A DNA stretch of 64,000 nucleotides from CAZDDI01 sp964504195 (GTDB lineage: Bacteria > Chloroflexota > Anaerolineae > B4-G1 > SLSP01): positions 310,001-374,000 of the forward strand of contig CAZDDI010000001.1 in the NCBI GenBank assembly GCA_964504195.1, read 5' to 3'. This document shows, one piece after another, positions 42,065-50,194 of this stretch. Below the pieces are notes generated by a model. It was not told the origin of the DNA and ran no database searches. It saw only the letters and a list, made by a program, of their open reading frames with translations. Positions within the stretch are counted from its first letter, which is position 1. Each line of letters starts with the position of its first letter. The translations under genes were made by a program, and so were the position numbers.

Positions 42065-42523
42065 TCATTCGGAGAAGTTTGCGGGTAAAGTTATAGCTAA
42101 TGTACGTTTAAGAACCCATCCAGCACGCACATACGATCCGGTTTCTTGTCGTGCTCGGTGAAAAAGGCCGGCTACTCTTTGTACATCGCCTTCATCAAGT
42201 AATAGTAATTTTGGACCGCGTTCTAAGATATTAATATAGCCAGCGGATACCCAATTTACTAAATTACTGGTGCTGACTTGATACTTATTAGCTGCATCAG
42301 CGGCTCTGATTGGTTGGCCCGATAGTTCAGGAAGCACAGGTTGGGGTTGTAGCTGTTCGGCCAACACCTGTACGTCTTCAACTGCTATAAGAATTCCTCC
42401 ATCTGGCAGCTGGATGGCTTTGAGATTATTTTGCTCAAGCGCTGCTTTTAGCGTGTCAACAGATATTTCATATTGCTTAGCCGCTTCATTTAACGGTAAA
42501 TAAGTAGGTAAGTTAGAACTCAT
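42065..42523 (-). CDS. Tandem excisionase/MerR-like HTH protein 1
   Basis: 152 aa. Two related HTH_17-like units: residues 6-50 (YLPLNEAAKQYEISVDTLKA) and 75-125 (GQPIRAAD, AANKYQVSTSNLVNWVSAGY). It is the most diverged of three adjacent paralogues. Such winged-helix proteins act as excision factors or regulators of integrative elements. Location beside the tRNA at the element end supports this. Confidence 0.68.
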   Translation of the reverse strand: MSSNLPTYLPLNEAAKQYEISVDTLKAALEQNNLKAIQLPDGGILIAVEDVQVLAEQLQPQPVLPELSGQPIRAADAANKYQVSTSNLVNWVSAGYINILERGPKLLLLDEGDVQRVAGLFHRARQETGSYVRAGWVLKRTLAITLPANFSE

Positions 42524-42548
42524 TATTCATTTCCTAATTACTTCCAAA

Positions 42549-43004
42549 CTACTGGAATTGAAATGTCTGTGGTGCAGACAAAATGCGCTTAAGCACCCAA
42601 CCAGCACGAATGTAGGAACCAGTATCTTGGTATGCGCGGTGAAAAATTTCTGCTGCTCGCTGTACTTCACCTTCATCAAGCACAAGTCGTTTAGGTCCTC
42701 GTTCAAATATGTGAATATATCCTGCATTTGCCCAGCGGCTTAAATTAACATCTGTGATATTATACTTCTCAACGGCTTCTGCTGCTCGTATTGGTTGCCC
42801 CACAAGGTCAGGGTCAACCGCTAGTGGCTCTAGCTGCTCTGCCAATACTTGCACATCCTCGATGGCTACGAGCAATTGCCCGTCAGGTAACTGCGCCCCG
42901 CGCAATGCGCCTTGCTCAAGCGCGGTGTGCAAAGTTTTCTGGGGGATGCTATAGCGCTCAGCGGCTTCGGCTAAAGGTAAGTATGTGGGAAAATTGGTAG
43001 TCAT
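42549..43004 (-). CDS. Tandem excisionase/MerR-like HTH protein 2
   Basis: 151 aa, start at 43004 (MTTNFPTYLPLAEAAERYSI). The N-terminal HTH with a beta wing (LPDGQLLVAIEDVQVLAEQL) is encoded by a 214-bp segment identical to that of paralogue 3. The second HTH unit (AVEKYNITDVNLSRWANAGY) differs, so DNA recognition of one half may vary. Confidence 0.68.
   Translation of the reverse strand: MTTNFPTYLPLAEAAERYSIPQKTLHTALEQGALRGAQLPDGQLLVAIEDVQVLAEQLEPLAVDPDLVGQPIRAAEAVEKYNITDVNLSRWANAGYIHIFERGPKRLVLDEGEVQRAAEIFHRAYQDTGSYIRAGWVLKRILSAPQTFQFQ
42787..43000. repeat. 214-bp block identical to 43288-43501
   Basis: The two blocks agree base by base and encode the N-terminal HTH of paralogues 2 and 3. 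Perfect identity including silent positions, next to strongly diverged 3' halves, points to recent gene conversion or duplication. Confidence 0.88.
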
Positions 43005-43055
43005 AGTTTGATCCTTCTGCCCACTACTTAGCACTGGGAGTATTGTGATAAAATC

Positions 43056-43505
43056 TTAGGAGCAATTTTTGAACTGGTTTAATGTTCGTTTAAGCACCCA
43101 ACCAGCACGCACATAAGAGCCTGTTGCTTGGCGCGCTCGGTGAAAAAGGTTAGCAGCTCTTTGTACTTCACTCTCATCAAGCACAAGAACTTTTGGGCCT
43201 TTTTCTAAAATACGAACATATCCAGCATAAGCCCAGTTACATAGGCTGCGCTGATTAAGAGTGTATTTTTCCGCTGCCTCGGTTACCCGTATTGGTTGCC
43301 CCACAAGGTCAGGGTCAACCGCTAGTGGCTCTAGCTGCTCTGCCAATACTTGCACATCCTCGATGGCTACGAGCAATTGCCCGTCAGGTAACTGCGCCCC
43401 GCGCAATGCGCCTTGCTCAAGCGCGGTGTGCAAAGTTTTCTGGGGGATGCTATAGCGCTCAGCGGCTTCGGCTAAAGGTAAGTATGTGGGAAAATTGGTA
43501 GCCAT
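43056..43505 (-). CDS. Tandem excisionase/MerR-like HTH protein 3
   Basis: 149 aa, start at 43505 after AGGAGGATGAAACC. Same domain plan as paralogues 1 and 2; the second HTH (AAEKYTLNQRSLCNWAYAGY) again differs. It is the gene nearest to the tRNA (99 bp), where integrase or excisionase genes often lie. No integrase is found next to it. Confidence 0.7.
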   Translation of the reverse strand: MATNFPTYLPLAEAAERYSIPQKTLHTALEQGALRGAQLPDGQLLVAIEDVQVLAEQLEPLAVDPDLVGQPIRVTEAAEKYTLNQRSLCNWAYAGYVRILEKGPKVLVLDESEVQRAANLFHRARQATGSYVRAGWVLKRTLNQFKNCS

Positions 43506-43603
43506 GGTTTCATCCTCCTGCCTTTTACCTAAAACACACGCGGCCCGGCAGAAACCGGGCCGCGTTGCGGTGAAGGTGAGGCGGCCCGGACAGGCCGCCA
43601 AGA

Positions 43604-43674
43604 CTGGGGGCGGAGGATTCGAACCCCCACATACGGAGTCAGAGTCCGCTGTCCTACCATTAGACGAGCCCCCA
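43604..43674 (-). tRNA. tRNA-Gln (anticodon CUG)
   Basis: 71 nt folding as a full cloverleaf: acceptor TGGGGGC/GCCCCCA, D arm with AATGGTA loop, anticodon stem GCGGA/TCCGT with loop CTCTGAC (anticodon CTG, positions 34-36), T arm GGGGG-TTCGAAT-CCTCC. CCA is not encoded (TCT follows). The 3' end faces the element on the left, the orientation expected for a tRNA used as integration site. Confidence 0.96.
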
Positions 43675-43860
43675 AAAATGAACAGAAAGGGTTTTTGTTT
43701 ACCGGGTGCATTATACCAGTCCTTACGATTTTGACAACCCGGCGTGTTCTACGTGAGTGTTCAAAATCTGGCACAAGCGATAGGATAAGAGACAAAGGTG
43801 TCCCATGCGCATTCAAGCCCCGGTTGCCGAAAGTCCACACAGCCTTGTTGTATGTGCTCG

Positions 43861-44339
43861 GCTTGATATGAGGGCATCAAGGACTTCACCAATGCGGTCG
43901 GGGACGGGGAAGGCACCCCCACGGTGTACAATAATGTGCACGCCGCGGGGGTGGCAGCTCGCCAAAGGCAGCCAGCACAACTCCTCGTGGATGGGGCGGA
44001 GCAATTGGAAAGCCTGTATGAGCGCTACCAAGACGTGCCGGCACCGCCGGCCAAAACCAAACCCAGTGTTTGGTATTGGATGCGGATGTGGGTCACCCCT
44101 TGTGGAATCGGTGGGCAAATCTGACCTTGAACTTGCGCCACGAGGATCTGGATGGGACCAACAACAGCTGTGAACACTTCATTGGCGAGTGGATCAAGGA
44201 ACAGTATCGCACTATGCGGGGTTATAAACGCCCGGAATCTATCAGAAATGTCATTTCCCTGACAGCTAGTGGCCTAAGCCTCACAAACTGCAATCAGCGT
44301 GAACCCCTGCCCCAAGCGAGATTCCCTGCCAGTTTTTGA
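43861..44339 (+). pseudogene. Degenerate DDE transposase
   Basis: A C-terminal transposase signature is intact in one frame (44070-44339): DGTNNSCEHFIGEWIKEQYR, then TMRGYKRPESIRNVISLTA. The preceding 200 bp continue the protein in another frame (YEGIKDFTNAVGDGEG, AEQLESLYERYQDVPAPP), so at least one frameshift broke it, and no start or terminal repeats are seen. Confidence 0.75.
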
Positions 44340-44356
44340 ACAGACACCGGCTTTGG

Positions 44357-44384
44357 TTGCGATTGGGGGGGTTAGCTGTATACT
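44357..44384 (+). promoter_or_regulatory. Possible promoter before the thioredoxin-CcdA gene
   Basis: TTGCGA (44357-44362), 16 bp, TATACT (44379-44384). The -10 is good, the -35 only partial. It lies 44 bp before the ATG at 44428, inside the end of the transposase remnant region. Confidence 0.42.
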
Positions 44385-44427
44385 GCAAGGTCGTATAACA
44401 TGTAACCGAAGCGTGAGGGAAGTGCCT

Positions 44428-45840
44428 ATGTCATTTTTGAGAAGAGCCTTGCCAGTTTTGCTGCTGGTATGCCTGCTGGTTGGCGTCTCTTTGTTCGTCA
44501 AGGGCGTTGCCGCGCAAGAATTGCCGCCGGTAGTCATCTACTTCTTCTGGGGCGATGGCTGTCCGCATTGCGCGCACGCCAAGCCGTTTCTGGCCGATTT
44601 AAGCCAGCGGCATCCCAATGTCACCGTGCGGGATTTTGAAATCTACAATGTAGAAGCCAACCGCACGCTTTTTATAGATATGGCAGCTGCGCTGGGCTTT
44701 GAGGCGCGCGGTGTGCCAACGATTATCATTGGTGAACAACATTGGGTGGGCTTCAGCGAACAAATTGCCTCCAATATTGAGACGCAGGTATGGAATTGTA
44801 GCAACCGTGCGTGCCATGATGCGGGTCTTGGTATTGTGCCGGATCTGGCTACTCCAACGCCAATTGCTACGCCGGTGACGCCCGCTACCCCGATCCCTAC
44901 GGAAAACGAGCTCCCCAACACATCTAATGTAATTACCGTGCCCCTCATTGGGCAAATCAACCTGGATAGCCAATCGTTGGCGCTTAGCACCGCCATCATC
45001 GCCTTTGTGGATGGTTTCAACCCTTGCTCCCTGTGGGTGCTCTCGATCCTCATTTCGCTCACGCTGCGCACCGGCTCGCGGAAGAAAATTTTTATCATTG
45101 GCTTCATCTTCCTCACCGTCACCTCACTGGTCTATGTACTCTTCATCGCCGGACTGTTCACGATGTTTACCTTCCTCAGCTTCATGGAGTGGATTCAAGT
45201 CATCGTGGCACTGATGGCCTTGTTCTTCGCGGCGGTGAATATCAAAGACTACTTCTGGTACAAAGAAGGCATCTCTTTCACGATTGCCGACGAGAAAAAG
45301 CCCGGCATCTACAAGAACATGCGCAAAGTGCTGAATGCCGAGTCGCTCTGGACGATGATAACCGCTACGGTGGTCATGTCAGCGGGCGTGTCGCTGGTAG
45401 AATTCTCCTGCACGGCGGGTTTTCCGGTGCTGTGGACGAAGCTGTTGGAAGCGCAGAACGTGAGTCCGCTCAGTTTCGCATTGCTCCTGGCGCTGTATAT
45501 GCTGATTTACCAGATTGACGAGCTGGCAATTTTCCTTATCGCCGTGTTCACCCTCAAATCCAACAAGCTCGAAGAGAAGCACGGGCGCATCCTCAAGCTA
45601 ATTGGCGGCACGCTCATGTTGACCCTGGCGGTGGTCATGTTGAGCAACCCCGCGATGATGAATGAAATCAGCTCAACCTTGCTCATCTTTGGCGTGGCTT
45701 TTGCTTTAGCGATGGCTATCTTGCTGGTGCATCGCAAAGTATTGCCACATTACGGCATCTACATCGGTACAGAGCTTGCGCCACCGACCCCACACGGTAA
45801 ACGGCGTAGCGGCGCGCGCCCCCGCCAGGGCCGTGCGTAG
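44428..45840 (+). CDS. Thioredoxin-like domain fused to CcdA/DsbD-type membrane transporter
   Basis: 470 aa. The start at 44428 follows GAGGGAAG. Signal peptide (1-29), then a thioredoxin fold with the active site GDGCPHCAHAKPF at about 43-55 and cis-Pro region RGVPTIIIG. A Pro/Thr linker (about 145-165) leads to six or more helices with GFNPCSLWVL and EFSCTAGFPV, the two half-cysteine motifs of CcdA/DsbD that pass electrons across the membrane. It should export reducing power to proteins outside the membrane. A second thioredoxin fusion (VKOR) is found in the hydrogenase operon. Confidence 0.88.
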   Translation: MSFLRRALPVLLLVCLLVGVSLFVKGVAAQELPPVVIYFFWGDGCPHCAHAKPFLADLSQRHPNVTVRDFEIYNVEANRTLFIDMAAALGFEARGVPTIIIGEQHWVGFSEQIASNIETQVWNCSNRACHDAGLGIVPDLATPTPIATPVTPATPIPTENELPNTSNVITVPLIGQINLDSQSLALSTAIIAFVDGFNPCSLWVLSILISLTLRTGSRKKIFIIGFIFLTVTSLVYVLFIAGLFTMFTFLSFMEWIQVIVALMALFFAAVNIKDYFWYKEGISFTIADEKKPGIYKNMRKVLNAESLWTMITATVVMSAGVSLVEFSCTAGFPVLWTKLLEAQNVSPLSFALLLALYMLIYQIDELAIFLIAVFTLKSNKLEEKHGRILKLIGGTLMLTLAVVMLSNPAMMNEISSTLLIFGVAFALAMAILLVHRKVLPHYGIYIGTELAPPTPHGKRRSGARPRQGRA

Positions 45841-45852
45841 AAAGGGATTTGG

Positions 45853-45880
45853 TTGACATTGGGTGGTTTCACGATATAAT
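45853..45880 (+). promoter_or_regulatory. Near-perfect sigma-70-type promoter for the antiporter leader
   Basis: TTGACA (45853-45858), 16 bp, TATAAT (45875-45880); start of transcription near 45887. The leader before the ATG is about 280 nt, unusually long. Confidence 0.85.
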
Positions 45881-45919
45881 TATTGCATCTAACCAAAATC
45901 AAATAAAGATGATCAATAA

Positions 45920-46015
45920 GTACCTGGCTCACTATGCAACGGTCAAAGATGACCCTGGAGAACGGAGGTTAACGCCGTCCGGCGGCTTGTGACGCCATAG
46001 AACCTACCCGGCTAC
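45920..46015 (+). ncRNA. Multi-branched leader RNA, candidate riboswitch
   Basis: Closing helix GTACCTGG (45920-45927) with CCGGCTAC (46008-46015), one mismatch; inner helix CTATG/CATAG (45932-45936/45996-46000, sharing one base with the last hairpin); inside it three hairpins GGTC/GACC (45941-45954), ACGG/CCGT (45962-45978) and GGCG/CGCC (45981-45996). Thus a four-way junction. It is followed by an intrinsic terminator before the coding start. It does not show the GGGGAGUA core of yybP-ykoY, nor the fluoride or M-box cores. Confidence 0.62.
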
Positions 46016-46033
46016 CCCTCGAGTCTGCTTACA

Positions 46034-46075
46034 AATGCCAGAGTCACAGGAAGTTCTGTGGCGCTGGCATTTTTT
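46034..46075 (+). terminator. Intrinsic terminator in the antiporter leader
   Basis: AATGCCAG (46034-46041) pairs with CTGGCATT (46064-46071), CACAG (46045-46049) with CTGTG (46056-46060); six T follow from 46070. It lies about 95 nt before the antiporter ATG, so read-through must be controlled. Confidence 0.82.
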
Positions 46076-46169
46076 GTTGGGCGCGCACGGATATGATGAG
46101 ACTTATAACGTTATAAGTAAGACAGGGATGACCTGTGCTAAATTTTTGTTATTTTCAAGGAGGATTGTT

Positions 46170-47201
46170 ATGTTTACTGAATCAACGAGTTTATGGATCT
46201 TAATTGGGAGTGGGTTGGTGGGGATCGCCTTGCTGGTGCTCAGCGCCAACAAGGCGGTGGAGAAGTTGACCGGAGTGGCGGCTTTCTTCAAGATTTCGAC
46301 CACCTTCATGGGCGTCACCGTCGTCTCACTGGCGACCAGTATTCCGGAAATTGCGGCGCATCTCACAGCCTCGGTCGGCATCTTGCAGGGCACGCTAGAT
46401 TACGAGATTAGCTCCTCAGTGGTGTTGGGCGCGAACATCGGCTCGGACGTGGTGCAGCAGACGCTCATTATGGGGATTGTGATTCTAGTCGCAGGCACCT
46501 TGCACTTCCGGCGCTACTTCCTCTGGAAAACGATGCTGCCGATGATTATCACCACGCTCATGTGCATGATTCTGGGCTGGGATGGCGTCTACTCACGGCT
46601 AGATGGCGCGATTCTGTTTGGCTCTTTCATCGTCTATACCTATTATCTGTATGCTGATGAGCGCAAGCACTACAAGGCTGAGGATAATGTCCCAACCGCC
46701 GATGAGGAAACAGCTGAAGGTATTCCTACTACCGGCAAAGAGGCCACCCGCGATTTGTTGATTGCATTGGGCGCGTTGGGCGTAACGATCTTCAGTGCCA
46801 TGATTGTGTTGCAGTTGACTGAGGTGATTGTGGTGCGCACAGGGATTGGCGGCTCGCTCATCGGTGTCTTGACCCTGGGCGTGGCTTCGGCGTTACCGGA
46901 GCTGACCGCTGCACTTGCCGGAATCCGCAACGGTGATGCTGGCATCCCGTTGGGGACGCTCGTGGGCAGCAACATCACCAATCCGTTGGTGGCTATTGGC
47001 GGCGGGGCGTTGGTCTCTACTTACTGGGTGCCGCGGCCCCTGGTCATGTGGGATTTGCCCTGGGAGACCTTGACAGGAGCGCTACTTTGGGCTATCCTAT
47101 GGTTTAATGGTGGCAAGGCTGGTAAGAAAACCGCTTTTTATTTGATTGGCCTGTATTTTGTGTATGTCATTTCCCGCTCAGTGTTTTTTGCGATAGACTA
47201 A
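46170..47201 (+). CDS. Calcium/cation antiporter, CaCA family (YrbG-like)
   Basis: 343 aa, start at 46170 after AAGGAGGATTGT; earlier in-frame starts lie in the leader and are rejected. Ten to eleven helices with two inverted repeats: alpha-1 VSLATSIPEIAAHL and GANIGSDV; alpha-2 LGVASALPELTAAL and GTLVGSNITNPL. These hold the ion-coordinating Glu and Asn residues of Na+/Ca2+ exchangers. A charged loop (about 155-190) separates the halves. It exchanges Ca2+ or another cation against Na+ or H+. A Ca2+ P-type ATPase is encoded 7 kb downstream. Confidence 0.9.
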   Translation: MFTESTSLWILIGSGLVGIALLVLSANKAVEKLTGVAAFFKISTTFMGVTVVSLATSIPEIAAHLTASVGILQGTLDYEISSSVVLGANIGSDVVQQTLIMGIVILVAGTLHFRRYFLWKTMLPMIITTLMCMILGWDGVYSRLDGAILFGSFIVYTYYLYADERKHYKAEDNVPTADEETAEGIPTTGKEATRDLLIALGALGVTIFSAMIVLQLTEVIVVRTGIGGSLIGVLTLGVASALPELTAALAGIRNGDAGIPLGTLVGSNITNPLVAIGGGALVSTYWVPRPLVMWDLPWETLTGALLWAILWFNGGKAGKKTAFYLIGLYFVYVISRSVFFAID

Positions 47202-47612
47202 GAATCTATCCAAAAATCTCGCTGGTGATGGGGTTCGACAGGCGCACCCACCGCCTGCCGAACCCCGGCGCTGGTTTCGACAGGCTTTGCGATAGACTCT
47301 ATAGATCACAAATCTATGTCATAGGCCGTCCGCGAATAAGGCCACGAATACGTAAATGAATCTGAAACGGGGCAAGTTCGTGCATTCGCGAACAGATTCG
47401 TGGACGGCAGGTAAGCCCATTACCATCAATTCATTTAATCCGTGCTCTACTGATTCAGTAGATCACGATCTGCTGGTAGTAACCGCTTTAGCGGCTTCCC
47501 GAACGGCTAAAGCTGCCACTACACAAGCCGTATTGTTTTTTAGAATCTATACCACTAAATACAGGCCTGATAAAAATTCACCAGAGTCCTATAACATACT
47601 TGAGGAAATACT
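47202..47612 (+). repeat. Spacer with two inverted-repeat elements
   Basis: A 15-bp hairpin GGGGTTCGACAGGCG (47230-47244) with CGCCTGCCGAACCCC (47252-47266, one mismatch) follows the antiporter. A second element pairs CCACGAAT (47342-47349) with ATTCGTGG (47396-47403). A third, weaker repeat occurs near 47490-47515 (GCTTTAGCGGC and GGCTAAAGC). No T-run and no gene; the 86-codon frame here has no coding character. Confidence 0.6.
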
Positions 47613-47888
47613 ATGACTTTGCTTTCGGCTCCCACCATCCATGCCCTGATCTTGATACTGATTTTGCTGGTCTGCGCGGTGTTGGCCGTGTTCGGCAAAA
47701 CCCTGATGATTTCGGCGTTGGCGCTGGGCGGCGGGAGCGTGGCGCTGGCCGCGTTGTTATTCATGCTGAGCGCGCCTTACGCCGCCGGTTTTGAGCTCAG
47801 CGTGGGCGCAGGGCTGATTAGCGTGCTGTTTATCATCGCCATCAGCCTGATCCAATCGCGCCAACCGGGAGATACCGATGTCGCGTAA
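47613..47888 (+). CDS. Mbh/Mrp-type small membrane subunit (MbhD-like)
   Basis: 91 aa with three membrane helices (about 7-27, 30-50, 60-80), start at 47613 after GAGGAAA. The layout HALILILILLVCAVLAVFGK, then LALGGGSVALAALLF and GLISVLFIIAISL fits the MbhD/MrpB-N (DUF4040) family of energy-converting hydrogenases and Mrp antiporters. It opens the hydrogenase operon and overlaps the next gene by 11 bp. Confidence 0.72.
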   Translation: MTLLSAPTIHALILILILLVCAVLAVFGKTLMISALALGGGSVALAALLFMLSAPYAAGFELSVGAGLISVLFIIAISLIQSRQPGDTDVA

Positions 47889-48117
47889 CCGCCTCCTTTG
47901 GGGACTCGCTGTAACAGTGTTATTGTTAGCCGGATTGCTGTGGAGTCGCGCCCATCCGCTGCCCCTCGAACCGGATGTCTTCCGTGCATGGTTCTGGTCG
48001 CAGCGCAGCCTGGATTTGCTTGTGCAAGGCGGGTTAATTTTAGCTGGCGCGTTAGGCGTGGCCGCCATCCTGCCCGGCAACCGAGAAGAGGAAAGCGAAC
48101 TATGCACCTGGTTATAA
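47878..48117 (+). CDS. Small membrane subunit (MbhE-like)
   Basis: 79 aa with two helices (about 6-22 and 43-63). Overlaps genes on both sides by 11 and 16 bp. By order and size it corresponds to MbhE or a shortened MnhB-like subunit. Sequence alone is not decisive. Confidence 0.62.
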   Translation: MSRNRLLWGLAVTVLLLAGLLWSRAHPLPLEPDVFRAWFWSQRSLDLLVQGGLILAGALGVAAILPGNREEESELCTWL

Positions 48118-48425
48118 CTCCGGAATTGGATACCGTGCTCATGGGCGCGAGCCTGGCCCTGTTTGTATTAGGCTTGCTCTCTTTGTTGTTGCGCCGTAAC
48201 GTCATCCGGCAGGTCATCGGCCTGAAGCTGCTGCTCCAAAGCGTGACGTTGGGGCTGATTCTGAGCGGCGCGCGCCACGGCGATTTGCACTTTGCGCAGG
48301 CGCTGGTCATCTCGGCATTGATTGTAGAGGCCGTGGTGATTGCAGTAGCATTGGCGCTCATCGTCAACATCTTCCGCCATTACCCTTCCGGGAATGTGGA
48401 TGATCTACGGCGGTTGTGGGGGTAA
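48102..48425 (+). CDS. NuoK/MrpC-like membrane subunit
   Basis: 107 aa, start at 48102 inside the previous gene. Three helices (about 12-30, 36-55, 70-95), with VIRQVIGLKLLLQSVTLGLI and HFAQALVISALIVEAVVIAV, the NuoK/MnhC pattern in which glutamate and helix-embedded residues carry protons (E in IVEAV). Known part of ion-translocating complexes. Confidence 0.85.
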   Translation: MHLVITPELDTVLMGASLALFVLGLLSLLLRRNVIRQVIGLKLLLQSVTLGLILSGARHGDLHFAQALVISALIVEAVVIAVALALIVNIFRHYPSGNVDDLRRLWG

Positions 48426-48430
48426 GCGTG

Positions 48431-49765
48431 ATGCTGGAGATTTTGTTGGTAGGCGTACTGGGATTGCCGCTGGCGGTAAGCCTGTGGTTGATCCTCAATG
48501 AAAGTGGCCCCCCGCGCTATACCCGATGGGTGGTCAGCCTCGCGGCGGGTGCGACGGCGCTGTGTGCGCTGGGTTTGCTTTCCTTTGCCGGGCAAATCCC
48601 CCCACTTACCCTGACCTGGCTGCCGGCCGCTGGGCCGATGCAGCTGAGCCTGGGAATCACGGGATTGTATGTATTAACGGCGACCGCTGCAGCGGCCGCC
48701 GTTGTTTTCGCCTTAATGGCTGAGCCATTAGATACGCGTATGGGCGCATTGACATTGGTTGCGTTGGCTGCTGGCAATCTGGCTTTCCTCGCCGGGCATT
48801 TCCTGCTGCGCTATGTCGCGCTTGAGGTGGTAGGGCTGTGCATCGCCGCCGCGCCGTTGCTCGATCCAGTGGCGCGTCAACGGCTACGCCACGCGGGTTG
48901 GGTATACCTGGTACTGCGGCTGGGTGACGCGGCCTTGCTCACGGCGACCCTGTTGCTGGGCGCGCGCGCCGGGACATTCGAGATCACCCCGGCTCTGGCT
49001 GCCGTTGCGACGCTACCTCCCAATGTGCAAACCTGGATCAGCATTGGATTTTTGCTGGCAGTAGCGGTCAAAGTAGGGCTATGGCCCTTTCATGCCTGGA
49101 TCGAGAGTGGGATGCGGCTCACGCGCAGCACCTATACCTGGCTCTATGCGACGTTGATGCCCAACCTGGGACTCTATCTGCTCTATCGCGTTGCGCCATT
49201 GGCAGGTGGGTTGCCTGCGTTGCGTGCGCTACTACTCATAGCGGGCGGACTGACGGGTGTGGCGCTGCTGCTCACGCTGCTACGCTATCCCGATCCACGA
49301 CGATTGCCCGCCCGTTTGGGGATATTATTGACAACCGTGGTATGGGGTCTGGCTCTGGGGTGGCGCGCGGAGGTTGCCTGGTGGGGGCTGGTCGCCTTGA
49401 CCCTGGTGCGGCTCCCCTTCTATTTGCGCTTACCAGCCACCTTACCCAGCGAAAAGGCGTCACCAGGTTGGCTAAAGCCGCGTTATAGGGTGCAACACCT
49501 GGCTGAGCAGTTGCACAGTGGCGTGGAAATCGGCCTGCTAGAACGCGGACTGACTGCGCTAGGGCAAGGATTGCCCGCCTGGGCGGAAACCCTCTACCAG
49601 CGCGTCGAGCAGCAAAGCCTGGAAGGACTATTGCGCGGCATCGTGCGGCGGACACTCCAGGGGAGCCGTCAACTGCGGCGCCTGCATACCGGACGGCTGC
49701 GGGCTAACCTGTGGTGGATTGTTCTGTGTTTGGCGCTGGCCATCAGTTGGGCTGTCTTTGCATAG
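48431..49765 (+). CDS. NuoL/M/N-type antiporter-like subunit 1
   Basis: 444 aa, about 12 helices. The start at 48431 follows TGGGGGT; GTG at 48428 is an alternative. The key lysine segment VAVKVGLWPFHAWI (about 215-228) and the helix-5 glutamate in YVALEVVGLCIAAAPL (about 137-152) are present. It is shorter and more diverged than the two other copies at 57122 and 58594, and has a long amphipathic tail (345-425). It should move H+ or Na+ coupled to hydrogenase turnover. Confidence 0.83.
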   Translation: MLEILLVGVLGLPLAVSLWLILNESGPPRYTRWVVSLAAGATALCALGLLSFAGQIPPLTLTWLPAAGPMQLSLGITGLYVLTATAAAAAVVFALMAEPLDTRMGALTLVALAAGNLAFLAGHFLLRYVALEVVGLCIAAAPLLDPVARQRLRHAGWVYLVLRLGDAALLTATLLLGARAGTFEITPALAAVATLPPNVQTWISIGFLLAVAVKVGLWPFHAWIESGMRLTRSTYTWLYATLMPNLGLYLLYRVAPLAGGLPALRALLLIAGGLTGVALLLTLLRYPDPRRLPARLGILLTTVVWGLALGWRAEVAWWGLVALTLVRLPFYLRLPATLPSEKASPGWLKPRYRVQHLAEQLHSGVEIGLLERGLTALGQGLPAWAETLYQRVEQQSLEGLLRGIVRRTLQGSRQLRRLHTGRLRANLWWIVLCLALAISWAVFA

Positions 49766-49816
49766 GTAGAAATCTGCCAGGTTTCTAAAACCGGGCAGGT
49801 TGAGAAGTGAGAGGCC

Positions 49817-50194
49817 ATGAAACGTTTTCGCTCATCGCTGTTACCCGAATTAATACGGACATTGTTACGCCGTCCAGAGACGGTGGCGTATCCCTTCGGC
49901 CCGGCGGAACTACAGGAAGGGTATCGTGGCAAAGTTACCGCGCGCGCTGAGAACTGTCGCGGCTGTAGCCTATGCGTGCGTGACTGTCCCGCCTTTGCGC
50001 TGGAACTGGAACGCGAAAACAAAGATCGCTATCGCCTGATCTACCATCCCGACCGGTGCGCCTATTGCGGGCAGTGTGAAGAGAGCTGTCGCTTCGATTG
50101 TATCTATCTAACGAATGAATTTGTCCCCGGCACGGCTGACCGCGAGACGCTGACCGTGGTGCTGGTGGATCATAAACCGACGGAAGAGCAATAA
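49817..50194 (+). CDS. Two-[4Fe-4S] ferredoxin-like subunit (HycF/MbhN/NuoI-like)
   Basis: 125 aa, start at 49817. Two cluster motifs: CRGCSLCVRDCP at about 49-60 and CAYCGQCEESCRFD at about 83-96. The second lacks the usual proline after the last Cys. It carries electrons from ferredoxin, or another donor, to the small hydrogenase subunit. It lies apart from the catalytic subunit genes, which are 12 kb downstream in the same direction. Confidence 0.9.
   Translation: MKRFRSSLLPELIRTLLRRPETVAYPFGPAELQEGYRGKVTARAENCRGCSLCVRDCPAFALELERENKDRYRLIYHPDRCAYCGQCEESCRFDCIYLTNEFVPGTADRETLTVVLVDHKPTEEQ

Noticed and set aside
43735..44339. Intact insertion sequence next to the tRNA
   Set aside because: The transposase is frameshifted and no terminal inverted repeats or target duplication can be found.
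45885..46030. yybP-ykoY (Mn2+) riboswitch
   Set aside because: The gene context fits, but the GGGGAGUA and AUGG-loop cores are not found; left as an orphan candidate.
47356..47616. 86-codon plus-strand frame before the hydrogenase operon
   Set aside because: Overlaps inverted repeats, no ribosome-binding site, no protein character.
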